Assembly: GCF_009905375.1 (NCBI RefSeq)
Contig: NC_133656.1
Span: 241,112,401-241,176,400, forward strand
From: Apium graveolens
Lineage: Eukaryota; Streptophyta; Magnoliopsida; Apiales; Apiaceae
Direction of reading: 5' to 3'
DNA: 64,000 nucleotides
Below are positions 11,144 to 21,380 of the stretch, one piece after another. A model generated the notes under the pieces. That model had not been told where the DNA came from, ran no database searches, and saw only the letters and a list, made by a program, of their open reading frames with translations. Numbering within the stretch: position 1 is the stretch's first letter; every line of letters begins with the position of its first letter. The translations under genes and the position numbers were made by a program.

Positions 11144-12640
11144 AATGTCCCTACTTCCGTTAAAGTTAACGGTTATCTTGGATGGAAAGTCATTAACGGG
11201 GTGCAAATAGAAGAGAAATTAATTTTATGGGGTGCAAGTTGACAGAGAAAATAATGTAGACTGAAATCGTAAAAATAAAAATAAAAGTGGATAATGAACT
11301 GCCAATTACTAAAATAAAAAGAATTTATTATTGAATAACACACAAGTCAAAAATTTTTAAAATTGAAATCCAAATTAAATATGTCGATCCATTTATATCA
11401 ATATATTTGATAAAAAGTAATATTGTAAATTAATGATAAAAAGTAATATTCTAAAATTCTCGATTAGACCCATCAATCCACCATTAATCCTATACAAAGT
11501 ACTACAGTAATTGATTTTTGAAATATTTGAATAGAATCCTCACATAATGTGTTGGATTCATCAAATTTTGATTGGAAACTCTGGTTCGAATCTGCGAATT
11601 TATTAAACATGTTAGTATAGTTCAAAATTTATATCCGTTAAACCTAAATTTTTTATGGTTGTTTCCAAAATTATTGTAACTATTGATAGCTGAAATTAAC
11701 TGGAATAAATTTATCTTTTATATAAATTTTAAGGCAAAATAATAGATTCCATTTATGTCATGAAATACAATCAAAATGTCATTGAAATCGCACTATTATA
11801 TATTTTGAAAAATTAACGTAAATATTATCATTAACGACTTTACTTCCATAGGTGATTAACAACATTATAATTTATTAATTACTTTGTTTGAATAAATAAT
11901 AATTACTACAATTTTTAAATTTTTTCCATATATTAGTATTACTTGGAGATCTTGAATTAGATATTCTCATTAAAATCTGCAAATTTTTAAAACAACATAT
12001 CATTTAGGTTTCAAATTTTAAAAAAACTTCATTTTTTAAATATTTATACCATGTATAAACTTTATAGCCGTTTCTAAAGTTATTAATTGATTGTTACAAG
12101 TTGGTTGGAATAAATTTGATTTTAACGTTAAATTAACTGCAAAATACTCGAGTTTATTTAAGTCACGAATACGATCAAATATCATTACATATCTTGAAAT
12201 ATATGTCTGTTGAAATTACATTATTACCATCATGTACGATTTAACTTATATAAGTTATTTAAAAAATCATATTTTCCAATTATTGTTTATTAATTACCCT
12301 GCTGGTACAAACAACAATTGGTATAAATTTATACATGTATAAGATTGCTCCTAGATTTTAAAATTTTTGTGCAACCTTATTTATATAGCATAACAATTTT
12401 CTTTTCCCAAACTACCCCAAATTATTTGATGCAAAACATGAAAAATCTTACAAATATTTAATCACAAATTTACAGGTAAAAGGTAAGGATGAGGTATGTA
12501 AAGTGTGGGTTTAGGCCCAATACCATGAACCGCTAACGTCCCCTAGAAATTGTTTTTCCTGTGACCAGGTGTAATAAAACAATTGGTCAGTTTCCAAATA
12601 ACTGCAAAAAGGATACGTCCAGCACCCAATCCTAGGTACA
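11144..12640. other. AT-rich intergenic spacer (unit A)
   Basis: No gene, RNA or transposon termini recognised. It is nearly identical to 40530-42026, differing by scattered substitutions and 1-2 bp indels. It leads into the promoter of CNOT9-like copy B. Confidence 0.7.
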
Positions 12641-12670
12641 CAGCAGTGACTCTAGCAAAATGAAAAATCT

Positions 12671-12678
12671 TATAAATA
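12671..12678 (+). promoter_or_regulatory. TATA-like box of CNOT9-like copy B
   Basis: TATAAATA lies 130 bp upstream of the ATG at 12808, in an AT-rich stretch. The distance suits a plant core promoter with a ~100-nt leader. The same segment is absent from unit C, where the exon-1 deletion removed it. Confidence 0.45.
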
Positions 12679-15409
12679 ACGAAAAAAATATTCATTCCTA
12701 CAGCCTCCAATATATTGCCGCATCTTTAGTTCAGTGTTCTTTTCCTACACAACATAACAGCAGCAGCCATCTTGTTCAGTTCATATCTAGGGTTTTTGTC
12801 TGAAACAATGTTGAATCTCCCTGACTCTCTTTATCCTGATCCGATACAAGGTGACAACAGTGTTATGTCGAATGGTGGTGCACCTGCTAACAACAATGGT
12901 CCCTGTGATGGTGCTAGCAAAGCTATTGATTGGCCTTCTGCTAGTGTAGAGGACTTGGTTGTGTTGCTTCGAGAACCTGAGCATCGCGAAAAGGCCATTT
13001 CATCTCTTACTCAGATTAAGGTCCATCATTTTTCTTCATTTATGAAAATTTTTGTTTGTTTTATGTACATTTTTGTTTGTTTGTGTATGTTGTTAGGTGG
13101 AAATAAATTGATTTGTAATTGTAAATTCATAAATGATGTTTTTAATACATGATTGGATGCATTTTTTGTGTTTAAGCTTGTTTAACGTGGCTGGTTAGAA
13201 ATGATTGATGATTAATTATGATTAGAGTTATCTTTTATATTTGTGTGTCTTGATTAGAAGTAATTGACAATAGATCTGAGTTTTTAAAGAGTTTAAATTA
13301 TGCATTCATATGTTGAAATACAAGTTAAATTGTGGCCTTGTCATGATTTTATGATGTCTATGCTGGTCATTTCATTTTCATAAAGTCTGGTTTAATCGAC
13401 CAGGGATTATGTAAACCAGATATACTCATTCGTTTGATTTCATTCTTTATGTGGTTCATACACAAACATAGATCGATATTTATTTGTAATCAGTCTGATT
13501 TATGAAAGTATCTCTTCAATCGGAATGTGCAAATATATATCTCTGTATGCACAAAATGTCACTTTTACGTGGATTCTTTCGATATTTTGTAGTTTTACAT
13601 TTTATTTAGAACAATAAATATGTGCACAGAAATGATGATCTTGACTCGCCTAAATGACTGTATAGTATCATTTAAGTTTGCTTTTTAGAAGTTTAAAGTG
13701 CAGAGTCAAATTAGTTACACTCTATGTTCTAATGTCTATTGGGTGATATAGTATATTTCATTTCTAACATGTGATTTATCAATACAGAAACAGGGAAGAA
13801 TTCAAGATTTGGCCCTCCACATTTGGCGGTCAATCAGTACGGTTTTCTTACTCCTATCGGTATGCACAATGACTTGGGTCTACCAAATGCTTTGCATTGA
13901 TCAAACTAAATGTATTTGTTTTAATATTTGCTTAAGTTTATATCATGTCGTGAATTCTTTTTATTAACTTCTAATTTTGGTTAACATTAACAATAAAAGT
14001 TCCCTGTTTTGATTTGAGTTTCTTCCTCAGATCTTAATACTGAAGTGGACTACTAAACCAAAATGGCAGTATCTAGGTTACATTGTTATATTTGATCTTC
14101 TCAAGTCCGGAGTCCCCCAGTTATATAGTATTTAATCAATATTTCGTGATTAATGATCCTTATTCTTTCTTGTCTTTTGAAATGATTATACTTGTTTGTG
14201 AATCCCTTGATCCTTGTGTCCGATACTATGACATGCACATCCCCTCATCGGATAGGGCATTCTTCCTGAATCCTAATTTTGATTCTTTCACCACAATTTG
14301 TAATCAAAATTTCTGTTAACCTCCTACTTTCCTAAAATTAAGTATCAGTTTTTGTTAGTAAATACAAACGTATTATGCTGGTGTTCATTTTTGCATAAAT
14401 TAAAATATTTTACCTGTATTTTATGTTTTAGATCAATAAATTATGCATTTGATTAAATTTGCTTATAGTTTGTGGTTTTTTTAACAAAATTGAATATCTG
14501 TAACATGAAATCTAGAGAAAATCTATATTTCTATATGTAGTGTCCCCCGCACCCGAATTCCCATATTATTATATTTATTTATTAGATTTTTGTCCACGCA
14601 CCCAGCACTTCTGCACCCGTATCCTTGCTTGTCAGTTGCCGAAGAAATCTTTCATTGAACTAATGAGAAGATTTGCGGAGATCTCAAATATTTTGGAAAT
14701 TTGAAATTTTGAAACCCAAAAATCTGGAAAATAGGCATTGTAAGGAAGTTCTGCAACTTTTATGTCACACGTCTTAGAGAAGTCCTACCCTTAAGATCAA
14801 GTTGCATCACATCTCAATCAGAACTTGATACAATTTATGAAATCCGCACATGATGGTCATTGGAATCATTTAAATGATTTACTACTTTGTTTGACAAGCT
14901 CAGCCTTGTGGTTTGTATTGGCTATTCTATCTATTCAAATGAGAATGTTGTGTTTTACAGTTGGTGATTAATGGAATTATCTTCTTTATTGCAGGAAGTA
15001 TTATCTATATACAAGTCGTTAACACCTGAGAAACTTACTATGAAAGATTCAAGTAAAGTTTGTGATGTACTTGTTTTGTTTGAGGTCATTTCCGCTCCTT
15101 TAATTTCCTATTCTAGTGGTATTAACTTTGTAATGTACTTGCTTTATATGTTGGATTTCCTAATTTTCAAACTTTTTTCTTATCAAATTTATTTTTACTT
15201 ATCAAATTTATTATCTATATACATCAAATTTATTTTTACTTATGCAGGAGCCATAGCTGGTACTCTATGAACTTAAAAATTTTATATGCAACTCTAATAT
15301 CAAAGTGTATTTTCTATTGAATGCAGTGTTTGGCCACTCACCCTCAAACGAAGATGCAGTTCCTTAATGGTATTTTTCTAAACTTTCTGAAAGCTATGTG
15401 ACTGGTTTC

Positions 15410-15712
15410 TGTTGGATTATTGTTAATCTAAACATAGCTATTTATTTGCTTTCCTTGTTTCAGAATAAATCAACGTATCTTTTGTGATCATTGCAGGAGA
15501 TGATTTATAGGTAATTACTTATGTTTACGAATGAATAAGTTGACAGGAGTAAAACTAGGAAGACATCCTAATTTGCAGGCCTGTAGTTTAGCTCTGTAGT
15601 TTAGCTGGTGTACCTTATTTATACTCATGTAATCTCTTTGAATCATTATCAATCAAGTTTTCCATATTAGCAAATCAAACAAACTTGTTCAGTTTCTTAT
15701 TCTATTCTAACA
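15410..15712 (+). repeat. 5' LTR of Copia element B (303 bp)
   Basis: Begins TGTTGGATTATTG and ends CTATTCTAACA. It carries a 13-bp tandem duplication (CTGTAGTTTAGCT) absent from the 3' LTR, which accounts for the length difference. Confidence 0.95.
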
Positions 15713-15714
15713 TC

Positions 15715-15726
15715 TGGTATCAGAGC
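15715..15726 (+). promoter_or_regulatory. Primer-binding site of Copia element B
   Basis: TGGTATCAGAGC starts 2 nt after the 5' LTR. This is the usual plant Copia site complementary to the 3' end of initiator methionine tRNA. Confidence 0.9.
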
Positions 15727-15769
15727 TTCACGTTAACGATCGATGGAGGCGTAAAATGGCAAAGGAGGG

Positions 15770-18700
15770 ATGTCTGGGTTAAGTTACCCAATGCTGACAA
15801 AGACGAATTATACCGTCTGGGCGATGAAGATGAAAGTTTTTATGCAGGCCCTTGGAGTATGGGAAGCAATAGAACCAAAGGATCCTAAAGCTGTCATCGA
15901 GGAGAAAACAGACAAAAAGGCATTGGCTGTCATCTATCAAGGCGTTCCAGATGGTATGTTGTTGACGATAGCAGAGAAAAAGACGTCCAAGGAAGCATGG
16001 GAAGCCATTAAAACCATGAGTCTAGGTGCGGATAAGGTGAAAAAGGCTAAGGCTCAGACACTCAGATCCGAGTTCGAGTCATTGAGGATGAAAGAAACGG
16101 ATAAGTTGGATGATTTCTGTATGAGACTGAATGGCCTGGTCACGAATATCAGGGCATTAGGAGAGAAGATTGGAGAAGAGTATGTTGTTAAAAAGCTATT
16201 GAGGGCTGTTCCAACCAAGTTTCTCCAGATTGCATCAGCCATCGAGCAATTTGGAAACTTGGATGTCATGACTGTAGAAGAAGTAGTGGGGTCACTCAAG
16301 GCCCATGAAGAACGCCTACATGGTCAAGTGGAAAACACTGAGGAACAGCAGTTGTTGTTAACAGCAGATGAATGGCTTAAGAGAGAGAATAATGAAGAAA
16401 AACTCCTCCTTACTCGAGAGGAATGGCTAAAGAAATCAGTTAAAACTGCTCAACCTGGTGGGAGTGATTATCGTACAAGGGACAATCGAATGGCACGTGA
16501 CAGGAGCCAGCTAAAGTGCTTCAATTGCAATGGTTATGGTCATTTTGCTAGAGAGTGTCGAAAACCAAGGAGAGCAAGGCAAGAAAGGGGTGAAATAAAT
16601 CTAGCACAACTGAATGATGAGGAACCTGCATTATTAATGGCTTTGTGCGGAAATGGTGCAGAGGACGTGATTTCATTTACTGAGGACAAGACATCGAACA
16701 ATAGCAGGGAAACTCAAGAAAGTACTTGGTATCTAGACAATGGAGCCAGTAATCATATGACTGGCCACCGAGATAAATTTGAGAAATTGGATAAATCAGT
16801 AAAAGGTAAAGTAAAATTCGGTGATGGATCACTAGTAGAGATCGAAGGAAAGGGGTCAATCAGGATCGTTTGCAAAAATGGAGAAACCAGAGTATTGCAG
16901 GGTGTGTATTACATACCTACACTTAAGAGCAACATCATAAGCTTGGGCCAACTCTCAGAAGAGGGAAATCGAGTTGTTATGAATGGTGAAAACTTGTGGG
17001 TCTACGACAGTTGTGGGAGACTACTAATGCAAGTCAAGAGATCAGTAAATCGACTCTATAAAATTCATATCGAAGAAACACAGCAACACTGCCTGTTAAC
17101 CAAAGGAGAAGAAGAAGCTTGGCTGTGGCATCAAAGACTTGGGCACGTGAACTTCAAGGCTATTCAACTGATGTTAAAGAATGACATGGCTCATGGGCTA
17201 CCTCATATTGACCAACCAAAGGAAATTTGTGACGGTTGTCTAATGTCTAAGCAAACACGTAAGCCGTTCCCCTCTCAATCTAATTTTACTGCAACAACTG
17301 TTTTAGAATTAGTTCACTTAGATCTATGTGGCCCTATTGCTCCATCAACCCCAGCTGGAAATCGATATTTTATGCTTTTAGTTGATGATTTCAGTCGAAT
17401 GATGTGGGTGTATATGCTCAAAACTAAGGATGAAGCTTTGCATTGTTTTAAGAAATTTAAATTGCTTGTTGAGAATGGTAAGAAACATGGCATTCAAGTT
17501 CTACGAACAGACCGTGGTGGTGAGTTTTGCTCAAAAGATTTCAATGGTTTTTGTGAAGCACATGGCATACTACGACATTATACGGCACCCTACACACCAC
17601 AACAAAATGGTGTGGTAGAACGTCGCAACCGCACAGTAGTCGAAATGGCCAGGAGTTTGCTAAAAGAGAGAAAGATTCCTTTGCAGTACTGGGGAGAAGC
17701 AGTCAGGCATGCTGTTTTTATTCTCAACAAAATGCCAACTCGAGCAATGTCAACTATCACTCCACACGAAGCTTGGTTTGGGAAAAAGCCAAGTGTGGAA
17801 TACTTGAAAGTCTTTGGTTGCTTAGCATACATGAAGACACCTGCAGTTTATACACAAAAACTCGATGATAGGAGTCAAATGGTGGTTCATTTTGGTAGAG
17901 AACCTGGAACAAAAGCATTCCGGCTATTCGATCCAATCACAAATAAAGTACACATCAGTCGAGATGTTGTTTTTGTTGAGCAAAAGGGCTGGAATTGGGA
18001 AAGCACAACAGATTTTGAGACACAACGAGGTGGAGATTTTATAGTGGAAGAAAGTCGGGGAGCAGAACCTGTTTCAGATGAGTCAAATCCACCACAGTCA
18101 CCTTCATCACCTTCAACTCCTCAAGCCTCATTGTCAACAGGTACAAGTCCACAGACTCTTATCGAACATACAACTAGTTCAAGTGCCTCCAGTTCTAGCA
18201 GTGAGCAGCCTCGAAGATACAGAACTCTGGCTGATATTTATGATAATACAACAGCGATTGAGTTAGAAGAAGAATTATTGTTGATGGGCATTGATGAGCC
18301 TGTCTGTTTTGAGCAAGCCATAACAGATGATGTCTGGAAGCAAGAAATTGTTAATGAGATCGAATCGATCGAGAAGAATAATACCTGGAAATTGACAGAC
18401 CTTCCAAAGGGGCATAAAGCTATCGACCTTAAATGGGTTTTTAAGCTAAAGAAGGATCAACATGGAGAGGTAACAAAACATAAAGCACGTCTTGTGGCCA
18501 AAGGCTATGTGCAACGCTATGGTGTTGATTACGAGGAAGTTTTCGCTCCTGTCACACGACTTGAAACAGTCTGGTTGCTCTTGGCATTGGCAGCTAAGCA
18601 CAGCTGGGAGGTGCATCATCTAGACGTCAAGTCAGCTTTCTTGAATGGTGTTATTCTAGAGGAAGTCTATGTATCCCAACCCAAAGGTTTTGTCAAGAAA

Positions 18701-19834
18701 GGAATGGAACACAAAGTCTACAAATTACTTAAAGCGTTGTATGGACTTCGTCAAGCTCCTAGAGCGTGGTATTCATGTTTGAATCAGTGTTTGTTAAACC
18801 TGGGATTTGTTAAATGCCCGTTCGAACACGCTGTTTATATCAAGAGAGAGGGGGGTCACTCTTTAATCGTTGGTGTATATGTTGACGATCTGTTGATCAC
18901 AGGTACCAACCTTTCTGACATCATCAAATTCAAGGGGGAGATGAATCGTGAATTTGATATGTCTGATCTTGGTAAACTGTCATATTACTTGGGATTGGAA
19001 GTCACTCAAGGCAATGATTCTATTGAGCTCAGGAAATCGAGTTATGCAAAGAAGGTGTTAGAAAAGGCTGGAATGGCAGAATGCAATGCAGTCAAGTTTC
19101 CCATAGATCATAAATTACAACTTCATGTAGACGAAACAGGTAAGCCTGTAAACCCTACACACTTCAAGAGTATTGTGGGTGGATTGAGATATCTAGTGCA
19201 CACGAGGCCTGACATTGCTTATGCAGTTGGAATAGTGAGTAGATATATGGAAAGGCCTACAGAGGTTCATATGAACGCAGTCAAGAGAATATGTCGATAC
19301 ATTAAGGGAACGATACAGTATGGTCTGGTTTACACACGGGGGCATGGAAACTACATTCTAGCAGGTTTTTCAGACAGCGATTTAGCTGGTAGCTTGGACG
19401 ATCGTAAAAGCACTGGTGGTATGGCATTTTACCTCGATGATAACTTAATAACATGGGTCTCTCAGAAACAACGGTGCGTTGCACTTTCCTCATGCGAGGC
19501 AGAATTCATGGCAGCTACAGCAGCTGCTTGTCAGGCGATTTGGTTGCAAAGAGTTCTGGGTCACATCACGCACAGTACAACAGGTCCAGTTACTTTGTAT
19601 ATTGATAACAGATCTGCTGTGGACCTAGCACGTAATCCAGTTTTTCATGGTAGGAGCAAGCACATTGACCTACGTTACCACTTCATTCGAGATTGTGTTG
19701 AACAAGGGTTGATTGTGATAAAACATGTTCGTACAAACGAACAAAGAGCTGATATATTAACCAAGGCTTTAGCAGCATCCAAGTTTGAGAAGATGAGAAG
19801 TCTACTGGGAGTTAAACATCTGCAGAGTGTTTAG
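15770..19834 (+). CDS. Copia gag-pol polyprotein, intact (1354 aa)
   Basis: Single-frame polyprotein for reverse transcription and integration. Domains in order: gag with LSYPMLTKTNYTVWAMKM at residue 4 on; CCHC zinc knuckle CFNCNGYGHFAREC at ~250; aspartic protease WYLDNGASNHMTG at ~320 (DNGA in place of DSGA, as in many plant Copias); pre-integrase HQRLGHV at ~452; integrase with catalytic Asp in RTDRGGEF (~581) and Glu in NGVVERRNRT; reverse transcriptase with [19 protein letters not shown] and YVDDLLITG (~1037); RNase H with SDSDLAG, SSCEAEF (Glu ~1243) and YIDNRSA. The integrase-before-RT order defines Ty1/Copia. The first ATG giving this frame is at 15770, 58 nt after the LTR. No stop or frameshift was seen, so the element may be autonomous. 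Confidence 0.95.
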   Translation: MSGLSYPMLTKTNYTVWAMKMKVFMQALGVWEAIEPKDPKAVIEEKTDKKALAVIYQGVPDGMLLTIAEKKTSKEAWEAIKTMSLGADKVKKAKAQTLRSEFESLRMKETDKLDDFCMRLNGLVTNIRALGEKIGEEYVVKKLLRAVPTKFLQIASAIEQFGNLDVMTVEEVVGSLKAHEERLHGQVENTEEQQLLLTADEWLKRENNEEKLLLTREEWLKKSVKTAQPGGSDYRTRDNRMARDRSQLKCFNCNGYGHFARECRKPRRARQERGEINLAQLNDEEPALLMALCGNGAEDVISFTEDKTSNNSRETQESTWYLDNGASNHMTGHRDKFEKLDKSVKGKVKFGDGSLVEIEGKGSIRIVCKNGETRVLQGVYYIPTLKSNIISLGQLSEEGNRVVMNGENLWVYDSCGRLLMQVKRSVNRLYKIHIEETQQHCLLTKGEEEAWLWHQRLGHVNFKAIQLMLKNDMAHGLPHIDQPKEICDGCLMSKQTRKPFPSQSNFTATTVLELVHLDLCGPIAPSTPAGNRYFMLLVDDFSRMMWVYMLKTKDEALHCFKKFKLLVENGKKHGIQVLRTDRGGEFCSKDFNGFCEAHGILRHYTAPYTPQQNGVVERRNRTVVEMARSLLKERKIPLQYWGEAVRHAVFILNKMPTRAMSTITPHEAWFGKKPSVEYLKVFGCLAYMKTPAVYTQKLDDRSQMVVHFGREPGTKAFRLFDPITNKVHISRDVVFVEQKGWNWESTTDFETQRGGDFIVEESRGAEPVSDESNPPQSPSSPSTPQASLSTGTSPQTLIEHTTSSSASSSSSEQPRRYRTLADIYDNTTAIELEEELLLMGIDEPVCFEQAITDDVWKQEIVNEIESIEKNNTWKLTDLPKGHKAIDLKWVFKLKKDQHGEVTKHKARLVAKGYVQRYGVDYEEVFAPVTRLETVWLLLALAAKHSWEVHHLDVKSAFLNGVILEEVYVSQPKGFVKKGMEHKVYKLLKALYGLRQAPRAWYSCLNQCLLNLGFVKCPFEHAVYIKREGGHSLIVGVYVDDLLITGTNLSDIIKFKGEMNREFDMSDLGKLSYYLGLEVTQGNDSIELRKSSYAKKVLEKAGMAECNAVKFPIDHKLQLHVDETGKPVNPTHFKSIVGGLRYLVHTRPDIAYAVGIVSRYMERPTEVHMNAVKRICRYIKGTIQYGLVYTRGHGNYILAGFSDSDLAGSLDDRKSTGGMAFYLDDNLITWVSQKQRCVALSSCEAEFMAATAAACQAIWLQRVLGHITHSTTGPVTLYIDNRSAVDLARNPVFHGRSKHIDLRYHFIRDCVEQGLIVIKHVRTNEQRADILTKALAASKFEKMRSLLGVKHLQSV

Positions 19835-19837
19835 ATT

Positions 19838-19846
19838 AAGGGGGAG
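19838..19846 (+). other. Polypurine tract of Copia element B
   Basis: AAGGGGGAG lies just before the 3' LTR and would prime plus-strand synthesis. Confidence 0.9.
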
Positions 19847-19848
19847 TA

Positions 19849-20138
19849 TGTTGGATTATTGTTAATCTAAACATAGCTATTTATTTGCTTTCCTTGTTTC
19901 AGAATAAATCAACGTATCTTTTGTGATCATTGCAGGAGATGATTTATAGGTAATTACTTATGTTTAGGAATGAATAAGTTGACAGGAGTAAAACTAGGAA
20001 GACATCCTAATTTGCAGGCCTGTAGTTTAGCTGGTGTACCTTATTTATACTCATGTAATCTCTTTGAATCATTATCAATCAAGTTTAACATATTAGCAAA
20101 TCAAACAAACTTGTTCAGTTTCTTATTCTATTCTAACA
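19849..20138 (+). repeat. 3' LTR of Copia element B (290 bp)
   Basis: Same ends as the 5' LTR. It lacks the 13-bp duplication and differs at about three positions. Confidence 0.95.
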
Positions 20139-21380
20139 GTTTCTGTTAATGTATTCAGTATTTACATTAGTCTTCTTCAACATAGTTGGATGTATCCATA
20201 GTTATAGCTTCTTCTCACCAAATGATATAAGCTAATTTCATTCTATAACTTTTGCTGATTTCTTGCTGTCTGATATTGCTACTTAAAGACTACACATGAT
20301 ATTGTCGAACTTGACGTGTTTTGATATATAAATGCATTCACTTTATATTTCAAGCTGGTATGATTTGTTTATGTGAACACCAAAGAAACAGGACACTGAG
20401 GTAAAATCAGGGATTCAGTTGAAGTTACAAGTTTGTTACATATATTCTGGGATGAGGATTTTGCAAACTTATTCAAATATTGTTATTAACTGATTTTAAT
20501 AGGATAATTAAGGAGCTAGATAAGGTTAATCGTAGACAGACTTGTATTAACTTACTTTTGTCCTTGCAGTTCAGATACATTGTTACCTGTACCCTTTCTT
20601 GGAGACTGAAGAAACGAGCAAGCCATTCCAGTACCTAAGGCTAATGAGCTTGGGGGTCATTGGTGGTCTTCTGAAGGAGGTACAATTCCACTCTAAATCA
20701 ATACATGATACCTTGAATTTTTTATACTTTAATCCATTTGAATTATTAAAACAGCTAAGCACCAGTAACCTTGCATGGAAGTATTTTCTCATTGCTAGTT
20801 GCTACCTGCCCTTTCAAGTTTCAGCTCTGAATTGAATGCAATGTTGAGATGAATTAGCTTAATCAGAACCATTGTTCAAGAAAATGTCCATTATTTCTTA
20901 CCAGATTGCATATCAATTTGCTTTAATATGATCTGATATGCCTATAAGGTTCTACTCCAAATATCATCTGAATCTTCTCTACTATGCAGGTTGGCGACCC
21001 TTCGACAAAGGTTGCTGTTCACTGTTTGCTTGAATCAGGACTCTTCCCTTTGTGTCTAAAATCCATAGAATATGGAAACAAACTTTCACAATCAGTAAGT
21101 GTCCATTAAAATTTGAACTCAACATTCTTTTGCTTCCAAGCATTTTTTACTGCAATATATCACCTTACATGTAAGACACTACAGAGTATGTAATCTGGTT
21201 ACATACACTGATGTATCTTAAATGTTCTTATCTAATATCTAATTTTCTATACATATTATGCAGGCACGCCCTATAACCTTAAAAAATTTACAAGATTTGT
21301 TTCAAAAGCTATCGATGGGATGCGGGCCAAATGCAGAAGCGGTTGGTGATGTTGCACGTTCCTCACATCTTGATGGCTAG

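Larger units (their letters stand above)
1..12640. repeat. Tandem segmental-duplication unit A (left-truncated by window)
   Basis: The unit starts inside intron 1 of a CNOT9-like gene and ends just before the promoter of the next copy. It aligns almost base for base with 13324 onward and with 42033 onward. Compared with units B and C it lacks an ~8.1-kb block (junction at 6306-6308), which removed the left half of the Pack-CACTA and its gene fragments. The boundary is arbitrary because the array is tandem. The three units were found by direct comparison of exons, introns and transposon termini. Confidence 0.9.
15410..20138 (+). mobile_element. Ty1/Copia LTR retrotransposon, complete, in intron 4 of copy B
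   Basis: The element is 4729 bp with target duplication GTTTC (15405-15409 and 20139-20143), TG...CA LTRs, a primer-binding site, one uninterrupted gag-pol frame and a polypurine tract. Empty sites survive in the sister units at ~2060 (tgtttctgctaatg) and ~43797 (ggtttctgttaatg), so insertion followed the duplication. LTRs differ by about three substitutions plus a 13-bp tandem duplication in the left LTR, which implies a young insertion. It lies in sense orientation within the host intron. Confidence 0.95.
12808..21380 (+). pseudogene. CNOT9/Rcd1-like gene, copy B (exons 7-8 deleted; Copia in intron 4)
   Basis: Exons: 12808-13020 (ATG, 71 codons), 13788-13859, 14995-15084, 15327-15369, 20570-20679, 20990-21094, 21264-21380 (TAG). 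This is the only copy whose exon 1 lies in the window. It begins MLNLPDSLYPDPIQG and holds LVVLLREPEHREKAI, the family's N-terminal helix. A 4.7-kb Copia lies in intron 4 (15410-20138). A 1079-bp deletion at ~21202 removed exons 7 and 8 (261 nt, 87 codons). Because exon 6 ends and exon 9 begins in phase 0, the remaining exons still join in frame, giving a product without the conserved C-terminal helices. Substitutions relative to A include E to K in exon 6 and G to R near the C terminus. I treat it as a pseudogene or truncated-product gene. Expression is unknown. Confidence 0.85.
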
